Below, piece after piece: positions 1-11,856 of a stretch of DNA of 64,000 nt. Made by a program: the position numbers and the translations under genes. The DNA comes from Oncomelania hupensis (lineage: Eukaryota > Mollusca > Gastropoda > Littorinimorpha > Pomatiopsidae). Each line of letters begins with the position of its first letter. Position 1 is the stretch's first letter. The DNA lies in contig CM072516.1 of the NCBI GenBank assembly GCA_036898135.1, forward strand, positions 66,749,672 to 66,813,671, in the 5' to 3' direction. The notes beneath the pieces were generated by a model that was not told the DNA's origin, did no database searches, and worked only from the letters and a program-made list of their open reading frames with translations.

Positions 1-783
1 CAGACAGACATAACAAAACAATGTGACGATCACAAAGAAATTCTCAATAAAACTAGTTAAATTCATCATCCCAATAAGTTGACTTTATTCAAAATGCACT
101 TAATACGGGATACAGCAACAAAACCAATGCAGTAATAATTACAGTAAGATGTAGCAAATTATTAGGTATGTAGCAACAGTAATAAGGTACAGTCAAATTC
201 AAAGCGAACAGTACACAGTTTGCAGCATAAGCCAAATCCACAATGCCAGTGGAGCGATGAGTGTGTTTAGGCTGACGGATGGAAGGAAAAGTGTGCTTGG
301 CAGTATAGGGGGTGGGGGGAGGGGTGACGGGGATATGGGTGATGCGCGGGTAGTGGAGAGAGTAGAGGTAGATTATATATATGTTGTATGAAAAAAGTGA
401 CAAAAGAATGTTCAATAATGCCTGAATAATACAAAAGTAAATTTGCCTGATAACACACATTCATGCCAATTGAAAGCCATTTATTTTTTTTAAATCAATA
501 TTTAATGCACTGATTCAATTCATGGATAAGGTACTAAGGTACTAACCAAGCTATTTCTCACCCACTCATGGTATTTATTTAGAAGTTTAAAATGCATTAA
601 GATATATTAGATTTAATAAGGATTGACCTTAATTTTTACAAATGAAATGGCGTTCAGTATCATAAAAACAATGAATTTATACTTTAATTTACTTCATACA
701 AAAATCAATACTTTAAGAATATGTGAAAAAACACTGTCAGAAATTACTTTGGCACTAACCATACTAAAATGGGGAGGGGAGAG
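1..783. other. AT-rich spacer, no gene recognised
   Basis: No reading frame here resembles a known protein and none shows paired splice signals. The longest minus-strand frame (89-460) is low in complexity and hydrophobic only by base composition. It could be spacer or distal untranslated sequence of a gene outside the window. Confidence 0.4.
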
Positions 784-1296
784 TTAGTTATTCATTGCTT
801 ACAGGGTCCAGAGGACTGCAAAGAGCCGAATCAGTGGTAACACTGAAGGCACTCCACCAGCCGGTCACTTTACAATAAAGGCATCCCACGCAGGGGATGC
901 TGAGGCTATACTCTAATTTATCGAACCCCATTTACAAAAACAAAATAGAATACAAACATTATAAAATATCAACAAAACACATACATATAAAATGCCTACA
1001 TTGCCAAATAATAACATCATAGGATGCCCCAGTGACCATTTGGCAGAAAGCATCCAATATTCCCAAGCTGATATCCAACAGACCTCACACACAAATGTGG
1101 AGTTTTGTCCCGGAAGAGTTTTCAAGAAAAAAGGTAGGTGACTGGTCTAGGGAAGAAGGTGTATAGTAGATGGATAGAACAGAATAGGAATGAGAAAGAA
1201 CAAAGGAGAAAGACACCGACAGTGGGAATTCAAAGCACTAAATTTCCAGAAAGTGGGGATACTATCTATACTGAAACCCCCGGCACCCCAACGGCG
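784..1296 (-). mobile_element. Family A retroposon, copy 1 (internal deletion)
   Basis: This is a copy of a dispersed repeat seen about ten times in the window. It reads on the minus strand from a fixed 5' end (near 1,296) with a TATA-like motif to a 3' end ending in a GTTAG-type short tandem tail (near 784). The part covering the middle of the 3' region is missing compared with the copies at 3,345 and 7,731. The family encodes no long protein and behaves like a SINE or other short non-LTR retroposon; the class is inference. Confidence 0.8.
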
Positions 1297-1815
1297 TTGG
1301 AGATGAGATTGAGGACTGGTGTAAACCATGGAAAATCAACTTAAAAACTGGTGTAAGATTATGGGAATTACAAATTACAAAAAAGCAGGGATTGTGCACA
1401 GCCATCCATAAAGATAAAGAATATGTATATTTATTATAACTAACCACGAAACAAAGAGTGTGCGATATATGACCATAGGAAATATCAGAAAATTCATACT
1501 CCCATTTGTGTTGCATGCATACAAAATTAGTTAATGGTAAAAAAACCAAATGCGATTTGGTGTACACAATGCAGAAATTGATATATTCAAAACTCACAAA
1601 CACACTTGATATATTCAAAATTCACACACACATTTGATATATTCAAAATTCATGAACATACTTTAATGCAAGTGCACTTATGCGTGAGCATTGAAACTAA
1701 ACCTGCAATGCTGGTTCACAAAAAAATGTTTTAGTGCTTTACTTGTTTACACACACACCCACATTCACACTCTCTTTGCCAAGAAATAAATATCTCAAAC
1801 ACACTGTAAATTCTG

Positions 1816-1817
<2 letters not shown>

Positions 1818-1879
<62 letters not shown>

Positions 1880-1880
1880 C
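1818..1880. repeat. (CT)n microsatellite
   Basis: A poly-C run followed by an almost pure CT dinucleotide tract is visible directly. Open frames across it are artefacts of the repeat. Confidence 0.95.
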
Positions 1881-3013
1881 TGTACACACACCATTTATGC
1901 AAACATGCATACCCACTTATCACACTAGTTACATAACATTTTTATTTAATATGCATGTTTGCTATGCACACAAACAGAGGTATCAATGTTAAATCATATT
2001 TTCATACAATCTCAGCTCAATTGTGAGCACATTTACATTAACATGCAAGCAATGCTTCCATTTTTAACAGGCACACCCTTTGAAAATAATTATCCCAAAT
2101 AAACAAATAAAAAGGGGGGTCAAAACAATACTGATTTAAATGGATATTATAATTACCTCCATAATCTATTCTTCATCATGACAAACTCATGAAGAGGTTA
2201 GAGCCCGACTATAAAGCACAAATAATCACAAGAAACAAAATGCAACAAGCAAGGTTAAAGAGCATGTTAATAAACAAATAAATAAATCAAAACAAGCAAG
2301 TTATGATAGAGCACATACAACAAAAGAACGAGAACAACAAACTGTCAGCACCGACCAATGTAGAACAACTATATGACTAATTCAGATAAGGTTCACAGTT
2401 TAATTGAACAGGAAAATCAATGCCCAAGAAGTAAAAGGAAGATTGGAAATTAAAACAAAACAAACACAAAACAAAATCTGCACACATACAACTTTTTTTT
2501 TAAGAAAGAAAGAAAGAAAACATAAAGAAAAGGGAAAAAAATGGAAGAAAAAAAAAGGAAATAAAAGAAAAGATTTAATAAAATATCTAGAAACCTGTCT
2601 GATCAAGAATAACAGATTCAGAAAATCCTTTCGGTTATTATGATTAGTTCTTCTTCAAAGATCTTTGATGACATGTTTGAGAAATAGTACGAGGAGTGAG
2701 CAAGAAGGAAAACAGTGTGAAAAACATGAATGTGAGATGCTGCAAAGGTGGTGTGAAAATCACACTCTTGAGATTCAATGAACATTTGTACCATTCAAAA
2801 TCCTATCAGAACATATTTAATAAAATCACAGGTGAAAGTAAGTCTTCACAAATTATTACTTTAAGAAGTCCAACATAAAATACCTTTTCAGGATGATCAA
2901 CTTTTTTTTTTATAAAACTAAGCCCTATTAAATTTTCAATTATGTTACCTTTGACTTAGAAAGTTGACATTGAATTTTAACAATACTGACATGCTTTCCA
3001 TAGCTTAAGTCCC

Positions 3014-3016
<3 letters not shown>

Positions 3017-3066
<50 letters not shown>
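3017..3066. repeat. (AAT)n microsatellite
   Basis: A pure trinucleotide tract of about 16 units, visible directly. Confidence 0.95.
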
Positions 3067-3344
3067 CATTATCCATTGGCATCACGATGCAATATTCTTC
3101 TTCTTCGTAATATTGTGGATACCCCGTTTTCGAGGAAATGACTCCACAACATTTGGCGTTTATGTCAATATGAATGGTTCTTTGTTTATTTTTAATAAAA
3201 ATTATTTAATAAATTTGCAATAAAAACACTGTGTGTCACATATTTAATTTTAGAAGAGACTGTGACTTAGCCTTTAACTTCACAGATGAATTTAGCTCTG
3301 ACTTACTTTAAACATAAAATGTATGACTCGTTTGAAGAAGTAGA

Positions 3345-3909
3345 CAGTTAGTTAGTCATTGTTTATAGGGTCCAGCCTAACTGCAAAGAGAGTTGAATCA
3401 GAACCACAACTTGATTCAAAGAGGACTTACCCTTGATCCTTATAAAAGATCTGCCGAAACAACCCCAGTGGTAACACTGAAGGCATTCCACTAGCCGGTC
3501 ACTTTACAATAAAGGCATCCCATGCAGAGGACGCTGAGGTTGTACTCTAATTTATCAAACTTTACAAAAACAAAATAGAATATAAACATCATTATAAAAC
3601 ATTAACAAAAACCAAACATATAAAATGCCTACATTGCAAAATAATAATACCATAGAAAGCCCTATAATTTGGCACACAGTGTCCAATAGCCCCAAGCTGA
3701 CCCAACAGACTCCATACACAAATGATGAGTTTTGGGAGAGTTTTCAAGAAAATAACATAGGTATTGGTCTAGTGAAGTAGCTTGATAGAACAGATTAGAA
3801 ACGAGAGAAAACAAATGAGAATGACAGAAACAGTAGAAATTTAAAGCATTAAATTTCCCCAAAGTGGGGATACTATTTATATAGAAAACCCTGGCACCCC
3901 AACGGGGTG
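3345..3909 (-). mobile_element. Family A retroposon, full-length copy with 11-bp TSD
   Basis: Essentially full-length family A copy of 565 bp. The flanks carry an exact direct repeat GAAGAAGTAGA (3,334-3,344 and 3,910-3,920). The element ends in a GTTAG-type tail on its 3' (left) side. A variable-length duplication plus a short tandem tail is the signature of target-primed reverse transcription, so the family is a retroposon and not a DNA transposon. Confidence 0.88.
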
Positions 3910-3920
3910 GAAGAAGTAGA

Positions 3921-4547
3921 TGAAGACGAGCACACAACATTACACATGGCCTCATACACACATAATACATCGATCCTTGGAACAAAATACGAAAGGGACA
4001 AAAGATAAATGCAGTTTGAAAACAAAAGCATACAGCAATACTATTGAACAGAAATAGGAGGACCAAAAACACTAAATTTGAAAAGGACATTTTATCACAT
4101 ATAACACTGAATTACCTTAATAAAATAATAAGCAAAGGAACTTCTATCAGAAGCTACAATGATACACATAATTTGTAAGCAACATGTAACCATGCATACA
4201 AATGTTAGCAACAATGATACACATAAGTTGTAAGCAATGTGTAAACATGCATATAAATGTTATCAACATAATAAAGTTATTGCAATTTCCACATTGAGCT
4301 CAGAATGAATTGTGCTTGATAAGACTTCATTACATTCTAGTACATTTTAAAATAATTATTAACAACATTTAATGAAACTAATTTTAAAAAAGACCAAGAT
4401 TTATTACTACAAACCAAAAGTTAACCTTCATTAAACTTACATAACTTCAATGAATAGCTTACAACAATAATTCGACTAGAGAGAATTGTGGGGAATTACG
4501 CCTTTCATAAGATCACCTGAGCATGAGATGAAGCAAGATTAACAACA
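3921..4547. other. Spacer with a 60-bp tandem duplication
   Basis: No gene recognised. A segment of about 60 bp is repeated in tandem at roughly 4,148-4,265. The rest is AT-rich. Confidence 0.45.
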
Positions 4548-4551
4548 TTAA

Positions 4552-5456
4552 CCCTTTCACCACACCCTGTCCGGAATCACAGACATTCTCTGCGCCAGAT
4601 GTCCGGAACCATAGTGTTCGCGCACCCAAACACAATATCAAATAAAATGTTCACTAGAGATGTGTAGGGCTAAGCACCGAAAGTGAGTTAGTCATTGTTT
4701 ATAGGCTTCAGTGGTCTTAGTTAGTTAGTTATTCATTGCTTAAAGGGTCCAGCGGACTGCAAAGAGCCGAATCAGGACCACAAAATCAAGACCACAACTT
4801 GGCTGAAAGAGGACTCACCCCTGATCCGCATAAAAGATCTGCCGAAACAACCCTAGTGGTAACACTGAAGGCACTCCACGAGCCAGTCACTTTACAATAA
4901 AGACATCCCACGAAGGGTACTCTGAAGCAATTAATACTCTAATTTATTGAATCCACGTTTACAAAAACAAAATAGAATATCAAACATCATTATAAAATAT
5001 CAACAAAACACATACATATAAATTGCATACATTGCCAAATAATAAAATCATAGGAAGCCCTAGTGACCACCTGGCAGAAAGTGTCCAATATTCCCAAGCT
5101 GATCCAACAAATGAAAAGTTTTGTCCCAGAAGAGTTTTCAAGAATAAAGGTAGGTGGCTGGTCTAGCGAAGAAGAAGATAGTATAGTAGATCGATAGAAC
5201 AGAGTCGGAATGAGAAAGAACAAAGTAGAAAGACATAGACAGTGGGAATTTAAAGCACTACATTTCCAGAAAGTGGGGATATTATTTATACTGAAACCCC
5301 CAGAACCCCCACGGGGGGAACTTCAGCGGACTGACTGCAAAGATTGAATCTGGACCACAACTGTGACAGACCATGGGAGGGAAACACAGTCATTAAAGTC
5401 TGAGTTCTCTCCCATGGGTGGTCTAACTCAAAAATACTACTTGGGCGGTGAATGGG
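4552..5456. mobile_element. TTAA-flanked MITE-like element hosting a family A copy
   Basis: TTAA lies at 4,548-4,551 and 5,457-5,460. The inner ends form imperfect inverted repeats: the left end begins CCCTTTCACC and the right end, read inward, begins CCCATTCACC. TTAA target duplication is typical of piggyBac-like and Kolobok-like elements. No transposase is seen, and most of the inside is a family A insertion. The assignment rests on short termini only. Confidence 0.5.
4682..5318 (-). mobile_element. Family A retroposon nested in the TTAA element
   Basis: A family A copy with two successive GTTAG-type tails at its left end (near 4,682 and 4,718). This suggests one copy landed on or next to the tail of another. 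A further short family A fragment follows directly at 5,320-5,365. Position inside the inverted ends of the TTAA element implies later insertion. Confidence 0.75.
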
Positions 5457-5460
5457 TTAA

Positions 5461-6716
5461 CACCTAAAATAAGATCAGCAAAAGAAATGCCAACAGTTAT
5501 ACAATACAAATGTTAAATCCATTCTTAATAATACATTTGTATGAAGAGAAAAAAAGTGACAAATGAATGAAAGCACACTTACTTTTTGATAAAGAAAAAA
5601 ACAATGCTGCTGATCCTCATAACACATCTAAAGTTGTTTGGCACATTGCTGCTGTATACACAAAACATGAAATGCAAAACTCCACTCCAGCAAACCAGAC
5701 ATAACTTAACTAACCCTATGACAACATGCTGGAAGGAGTTTGGATTATAATTGCAAGCAAGTATACAGGCAACTCTTAAAATGAATAAAGATAATGAAGT
5801 GATTATCAATATTACTGAATATTACTGAAACTTGCAACAATATACCTACAGTTTTCATTCCAATATTAACCAAGAGCTAATGGTTAATGGCTCACTGTCC
5901 AAAACTCTATAACCATTGCAACATACTGCACCAGTAACAAAGAGAAAATTGATGAAAATCGTAGCAAAAATGTTTTGTGTAACACAGGCATGTCAACAGA
6001 CAGATATTGAGAACATGTTAATAAATTTTAGCTTGTAAACTGTTTTGCACACTCCCAGAAGCAATAGATATATATATATATTATGCTAAAGCTGACATCA
6101 TTTTACAAAGTATGTGAGTGACACATCTTTATATGAAGCAAACATACTTAAACCCACATCACAAAGTCAACCAATGCATAGAAATATTGATAACAACAAT
6201 TTCTTTGTTTAACACTTCTTTTGTGTTACTCATACTGGCCGCGCCTACAAATTTACATACTGCAAGTATTCAGAATTCCATTTGCCTCTTGTATATGTTG
6301 TAAGTCATGTTTTTTCTGTAATGTTTATGAGGTCTATGTTTCTCTTACATGCTGTATCCATGTTTAATTTTTCACATCCTACATTATTATTTATAAAAAC
6401 ATTTTTTTTAAATGGTAAAATGTAATACAATGCTTCATAGTGTCATTGTAGCAACTCATTTAACAGTCGTTATTCTTTTTTTGTTTTGTAAAACACATCG
6501 AACATGTTGAACAAACAATTTTCATCATCAATAACAAAAGAATCACCAATATTCTGTTCATGACTATATTTTGGGCCATCGACCTTTCAAACATGATGTT
6601 GAGGAAAGAAATGCTTTCTATGAAGTATGATACAATGTAAATGGTTGGTAAAGACAAATCAGCTTTTCTAATCTGTTACAAATGCCGTTCTTTTAACAGC
6701 TCAAACATTCCAGGTT
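5461..6716. other. AT-rich spacer, no gene recognised
   Basis: No protein similarity, no splice-bounded frame and no recognised repeat were seen, apart from a short (TA)n run near 6,070. Confidence 0.4.
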
Positions 6717-7128
6717 CAAAATTCAAATGCACCCAAATCAAAATATGGTAAGAAAAACACTAATTATAGTAATTTTAAGAAAAAGTTTAATGTGATGGTC
6801 GATGGTTACTCTATTAGATTTTGTGGGAGGACAAATGGAAACTTGAGTACATGCCCAAACAAGCAAAATTCAAATGCAAAAACACTAATTTGAAGAAAAA
6901 GTTTAATGTGATGGTCGATGGTTACTCTATTAGATTTTGTGGGAGGACAAATGGAGACTTGAGTACATGCCCAAACAAGCAAAATTCAAATGCACCCAAA
7001 TCAAAATATGTTAAGAAAAACACTAAATTGAAGGAAAAGTTTAATGTGATGGTCGATGGTTTCTCTTCTTACTCTTATTAGATTTTGTGGGAGGACAAAT
7101 TGAGACTTGAGTACATGTCCAAACAAGC
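6717..7128 (+). repeat. Large-unit tandem repeat (3 units of about 115-150 bp)
   Basis: Three consecutive units carry the same core. Unit boundaries fall near 6,864 and 6,980. Units differ by small internal deletions, for example the second lacks about 20 bp. A frame through the array (6,821-7,081) encodes a repeated Lys/Asn-rich peptide, but no family is recognised and coding status is doubtful. Confidence 0.8.
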
Positions 7129-7730
7129 AATTCATACACAGTATGATTCTCCTCCTAATAATTCCATAATTATTCCCAAAATGGAAGGGAAGAATACTGA
7201 CAAGGAATTGCTTCAAAAACCAAACCTTCTCATTGAAAAGCAAAACTAACACAGAACAGTAATCACACGAACACGACAAAACACAAACAATATACAACTC
7301 ATGGTACTTGTATTGTGCTTTCAGAATGTGTAGCTCATTCATACATGTAATGATGTATATATTCGTTTTTCATTCTTTTTTAAGATTACAGCCTCCAATA
7401 ATAAAATTAATTCATACTTCAATTCAGCATGAACCAACAATCAACAGACTCTTACAAATCCTTAAACAACGAAAGTTGTGCTAGAACATACAATTCCCAC
7501 TCATCTCAACCAAGTTCCTTTTGTTTTGTGTACATGCATCTAATGTAGATGTGTACACATATATGTGTGCTGAGTTGCAGATTACAATATTTGTATTGAG
7601 AAAAACAACAACATTTCCTTCATTTTATCAGTTTTGAAGTGTAAACAGGCAGAATTTCATTCATTTGAAGATATCTCAAGCATGTGTACTAATTCCACAC
7701 TTCAAAAATACCTACTTGAATAAACGCCGG
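7129..7730. other. AT-rich spacer, no gene recognised
   Basis: Nothing supported in either strand. Confidence 0.4.
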
Positions 7731-8319
7731 TTAGTTAGTTAGTCATTGTTTATAGGGTCCAGCAGCATGCAAAGAGCTGAATCAGAACCACAACTTGGTT
7801 GAAAGAGGGCTCACCTCTGATCTGTATAAAAGATCTGCTGAAATAACCCTAATTGTAACACTGATTGCATTCAACCCACCAGTGACTTTAAAATAAAGGC
7901 ATCCCATGAAGGAGATGCTGAGGCTGTACTCTAATTTATAGAAGCCCAGTTTATAAAAACAAAATAGAATATAAACATCATTATAAAACATTAACAAAAT
8001 ACATACATATGCCTACATTGCTAAATAATAATACCATAGAAAGCCCTAGTATTGCACGTGGCAGAAAGCATCCAATATTTCCAACCCAAGCTGACCCAAC
8101 AGACCCCATACACAAAAGAGGAGTTTTGGGAGGGTTTTTAAGAAAAAAGATAGATGATTGGTCTAGCGAAGAAGATAGTAGACTGATAGAACAGATTAGG
8201 AACGAGAAAGAACAAATGAGAATGCCAAAAACAGTGGGAATTTAAAGCAATAAATTTCCACAAAATAGAGAAACATGTACTATATTTATACATAGAAACC
8301 CTGGCACTCCAACAGGGGA
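7731..8319 (-). mobile_element. Family A retroposon, near full-length copy
   Basis: The copy runs from the fixed 5' end near 8,319 to a triple GTTA-type tail at 7,731. It is more diverged than the copy at 3,345, with several small deletions. No clean target duplication was found. Confidence 0.82.
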
Positions 8320-8550
8320 TAATGAACGCTAGTCTCTAGTGTTAATATCACACTAACTTTGCTGTCTGTGACGGTAAGAGGGTTCTTTTTTTTCTCTCTT
8401 CTGAATACATTAAAAGCTTAACTCGATGTATATTCTACAAAGCATAACAGTTTTGCCTGCTGAGGGTATGCCTCGAGGTGTTGAAAGCTAGAAATTTCAA
8501 CTCACCTACCAGGCTAGTTGCTCAAGCAAAGATACTCGTCCATAGCAATT
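8320..8550. other. Short spacer
   Basis: No gene or repeat recognised between two family A blocks. Confidence 0.4.
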
Positions 8551-9080
8551 TGTTAGTTAGTTATTCATTGCTTACAGAGTCCAGAGGACTGGCAAAGAGC
8601 CGAATCAGGACCACAAAATCAAGACCACAACTTCACTGAAAGAGTTAGTTAGTTATGCATTGCTTACAAGGTCCAGCGGACTGCCCAGAGCCAAATCAGG
8701 ACCACAAAATCAAGATCACAACTTCAGTGAAAGAGGACTTGCCCCTGATCCGCATAAAAGATCTGCCGAAACAACCCTAGTGGTAACACTGAAGGCACTC
8801 CACCAGCCAGTAACTTTACAATAAAGACATCCCACGCAGGGGACGCTGAGGTTATATTCTAATTTATCGAACCCCCGTTCACAAAAACAAAATAGAATAT
8901 AAACATCATTATTAAATATCAACAAAACACATACACATAAAATGCCTACATTGCCGCTGAAAGAGGGCTCGCCCTTGATCCGCATAAAAGATCTGCCGAA
9001 ACAACCCTAGTGGTAACACTGAAGGCACTCCACCAGCCGGTCACTTTACAATAAAGACATCCCACGCAGGGGACGCTGAA
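8551..9080 (-). mobile_element. Cluster of three partial family A copies
   Basis: Three fragments follow head to tail: a 3' end only (8,551-8,645), a longer 3' portion (8,645-8,955) and a third piece lacking the tail (8,956-9,080). Each of the first two begins with a fresh GTTAG-type tail. This indicates repeated insertion at or near existing tails. Confidence 0.8.
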
Positions 9081-9266
9081 CTATAAATAAATAAATTTAT
9101 TTTAAAAAATACTACTACTAATAATAATCCAAATTCCCAAAACCACCTAACCCTTCCCCTCCAAATCCCTTCCCCCCACACACACCAAACACTACACATT
9201 CTAAACACAATCAACCTAGCCTACATAAATTATACTAAACTGAAGTATTTACATACAGTTCATTAT

Positions 9267-10301
9267 TAGGTACTCCAACCTTTTTTGTGATTTTCTTTAA
9301 CTCAGTTTGGACACTAAAGTATTTACATAGATCTTTTTATTCTGAACACAGTGGTATATTTTTCCCCCCATAGGACAAATAGGTAAAAAATTATTAATGT
9401 TTGAAAATGCCGAATGTTGGTGTTTTTTTGGCAACGTTTTGGAATTGAAGAAATTGACAACTTTGGAGTCTCAAAGTGAAGCCAATATTGATACCAGAAA
9501 GCTGATTTTTGACAGGTAACCCCTTCATATGTTATACTCCAAGCCCAATTTTCTTCAGGCCTATCCCATGTAATGTTCAGCTGTTTTGGTGCTTCAAAGT
9601 TGGGAAATCATCAAATTCGCAGTGCGTGCCGGCAAATTATAGGCCTACTAGTGTGCTACTACGCTCAGCACTCGTGTCGCTGAATAGGCCTACAAGTTCG
9701 CCATGGCCGCAAGAAAACCCGAACACCGTTTGGGTACACTTTTCTACGGCAAAGCGCACCGCGATAGAGTAATGCACAAATTAATAAATACCCTAGTTTT
9801 ATAAAGGAAAGTCTGCTCTTTATTTCTTGCTAATTTTAAAACTTCTAGTTAAAATCAAACTTACATCAAAACCGCTTTATCCACTTTGTTCGGCTCGTAA
9901 CAACACTTTCACACATCAGAGCCCACCATATTTGATATGTAAATGAAGCTAAGTATCCGAACTTCTCATTGGTTCTTATTTTTAGGCCATCCAATGAAAT
10001 ATCTTAAAGCACTTAGAGTTTGAAACGAGCCACCTTGCAGCAGACGCGCTGACATTTTGTTTCGCAGCGGCATTCAGCGCTCGGATAGAAGCGTATTCAA
10101 AAGCTGTTTTATCGGAATCTTTCGCATAAACATGCATTAAAAACAACACAGATGTAAAGATAAAGCTTTCAATTTTTATTTGAATACAGCCACTGTTCGT
10201 TTTGATGCAGTTTTACATTAATAATAAGTGTTGAAAGTGAAGTCAAAACTGAGTCAAAACTGTCGAGCGGACAAGAGCCAATGAAGGGCTTGGAGTACCT
10301 A
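9267..10301. mobile_element. DNA transposon-like element with 13-bp TIRs and 7-bp TSD
   Basis: The left end reads TAGGTACTCCAACC and the right end is its inverted match (about 13 bp with one mismatch). The exact direct repeat TCATTAT flanks it at 9,260-9,266 and 10,302-10,308. The 1,035-bp inside has no recognisable transposase. The frame at 9,509-9,772 resembles nothing known. A 7- or 8-bp duplication is compatible with hAT or P superfamilies, but the superfamily is not assigned. Confidence 0.7.
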
Positions 10302-10308
10302 TCATTAT

Positions 10309-11637
<1,329 letters not shown>

Positions 11638-11856
11638 TCACACGAAGTTGTTATTGGGAGGTCCACCGTTCAGCTCAAAGTCCTTGCTGCGCTGGTACGG
11701 CTCAATCTGCCACTCAGTGTTGTGGGAGATGAAGCGGAGGAAGAGACGGTAGATGGTGTGGCGAGCTTTTATCTCCACAGTCATTGCAATGAAGAAGGAC
11801 ACGAAGAACATGATGCCGCAAGTCAGTGTGATTATTTCCTCTGTAGTCAGCTGCAC
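11638..11856 (-). CDS. MARCH gene coding exon 4 (second membrane segment and C-terminus)
   Basis: A final exon of 72 codons plus TGA. The acceptor ends GAAG directly before GTGCAG, a weaker match than the other acceptors; an alternative AG six bases further in would remove only two residues. The second hydrophobic run (about 327-350) is followed by a Tyr/Arg/Trp-rich juxtamembrane stretch like that of other MARCH proteins and a short Asn-rich end. Confidence 0.82.
   Translation of the reverse strand: MQLTTEEIITLTCGIMFFVSFFIAMTVEIKARHTIYRLFLRFISHNTEWQIEPYQRSKDFELNGGPPNNNFV

Larger units (their letters stand above)
1297..3333. other. Spacer with simple repeats
   Basis: No gene is recognised. 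The stretch holds a three-copy tandem repeat of about 30 bp (1,578-1,655), a C-run plus (CT)n tract (1,818-1,880), an A/G-rich stretch (2,490-2,580), an (AAT)n tract (3,017-3,066), and at 3,096-3,130 a short sequence with a (TTC) tract that recurs inside the Tigger-like element near 19,690. Confidence 0.5.

Noticed and set aside
89..464. Two overlapping minus-strand frames of 65 and 123 residues
   Set aside because: Composition is low in complexity and hydrophobic, with no family features and no splice context; consistent with chance in AT-rich DNA.
6821..7081. Frame with repeated peptide KFNVMVDGYS
   Set aside because: It is simply the translation of a tandem DNA repeat; the third unit changes frame context and no known domain appears.
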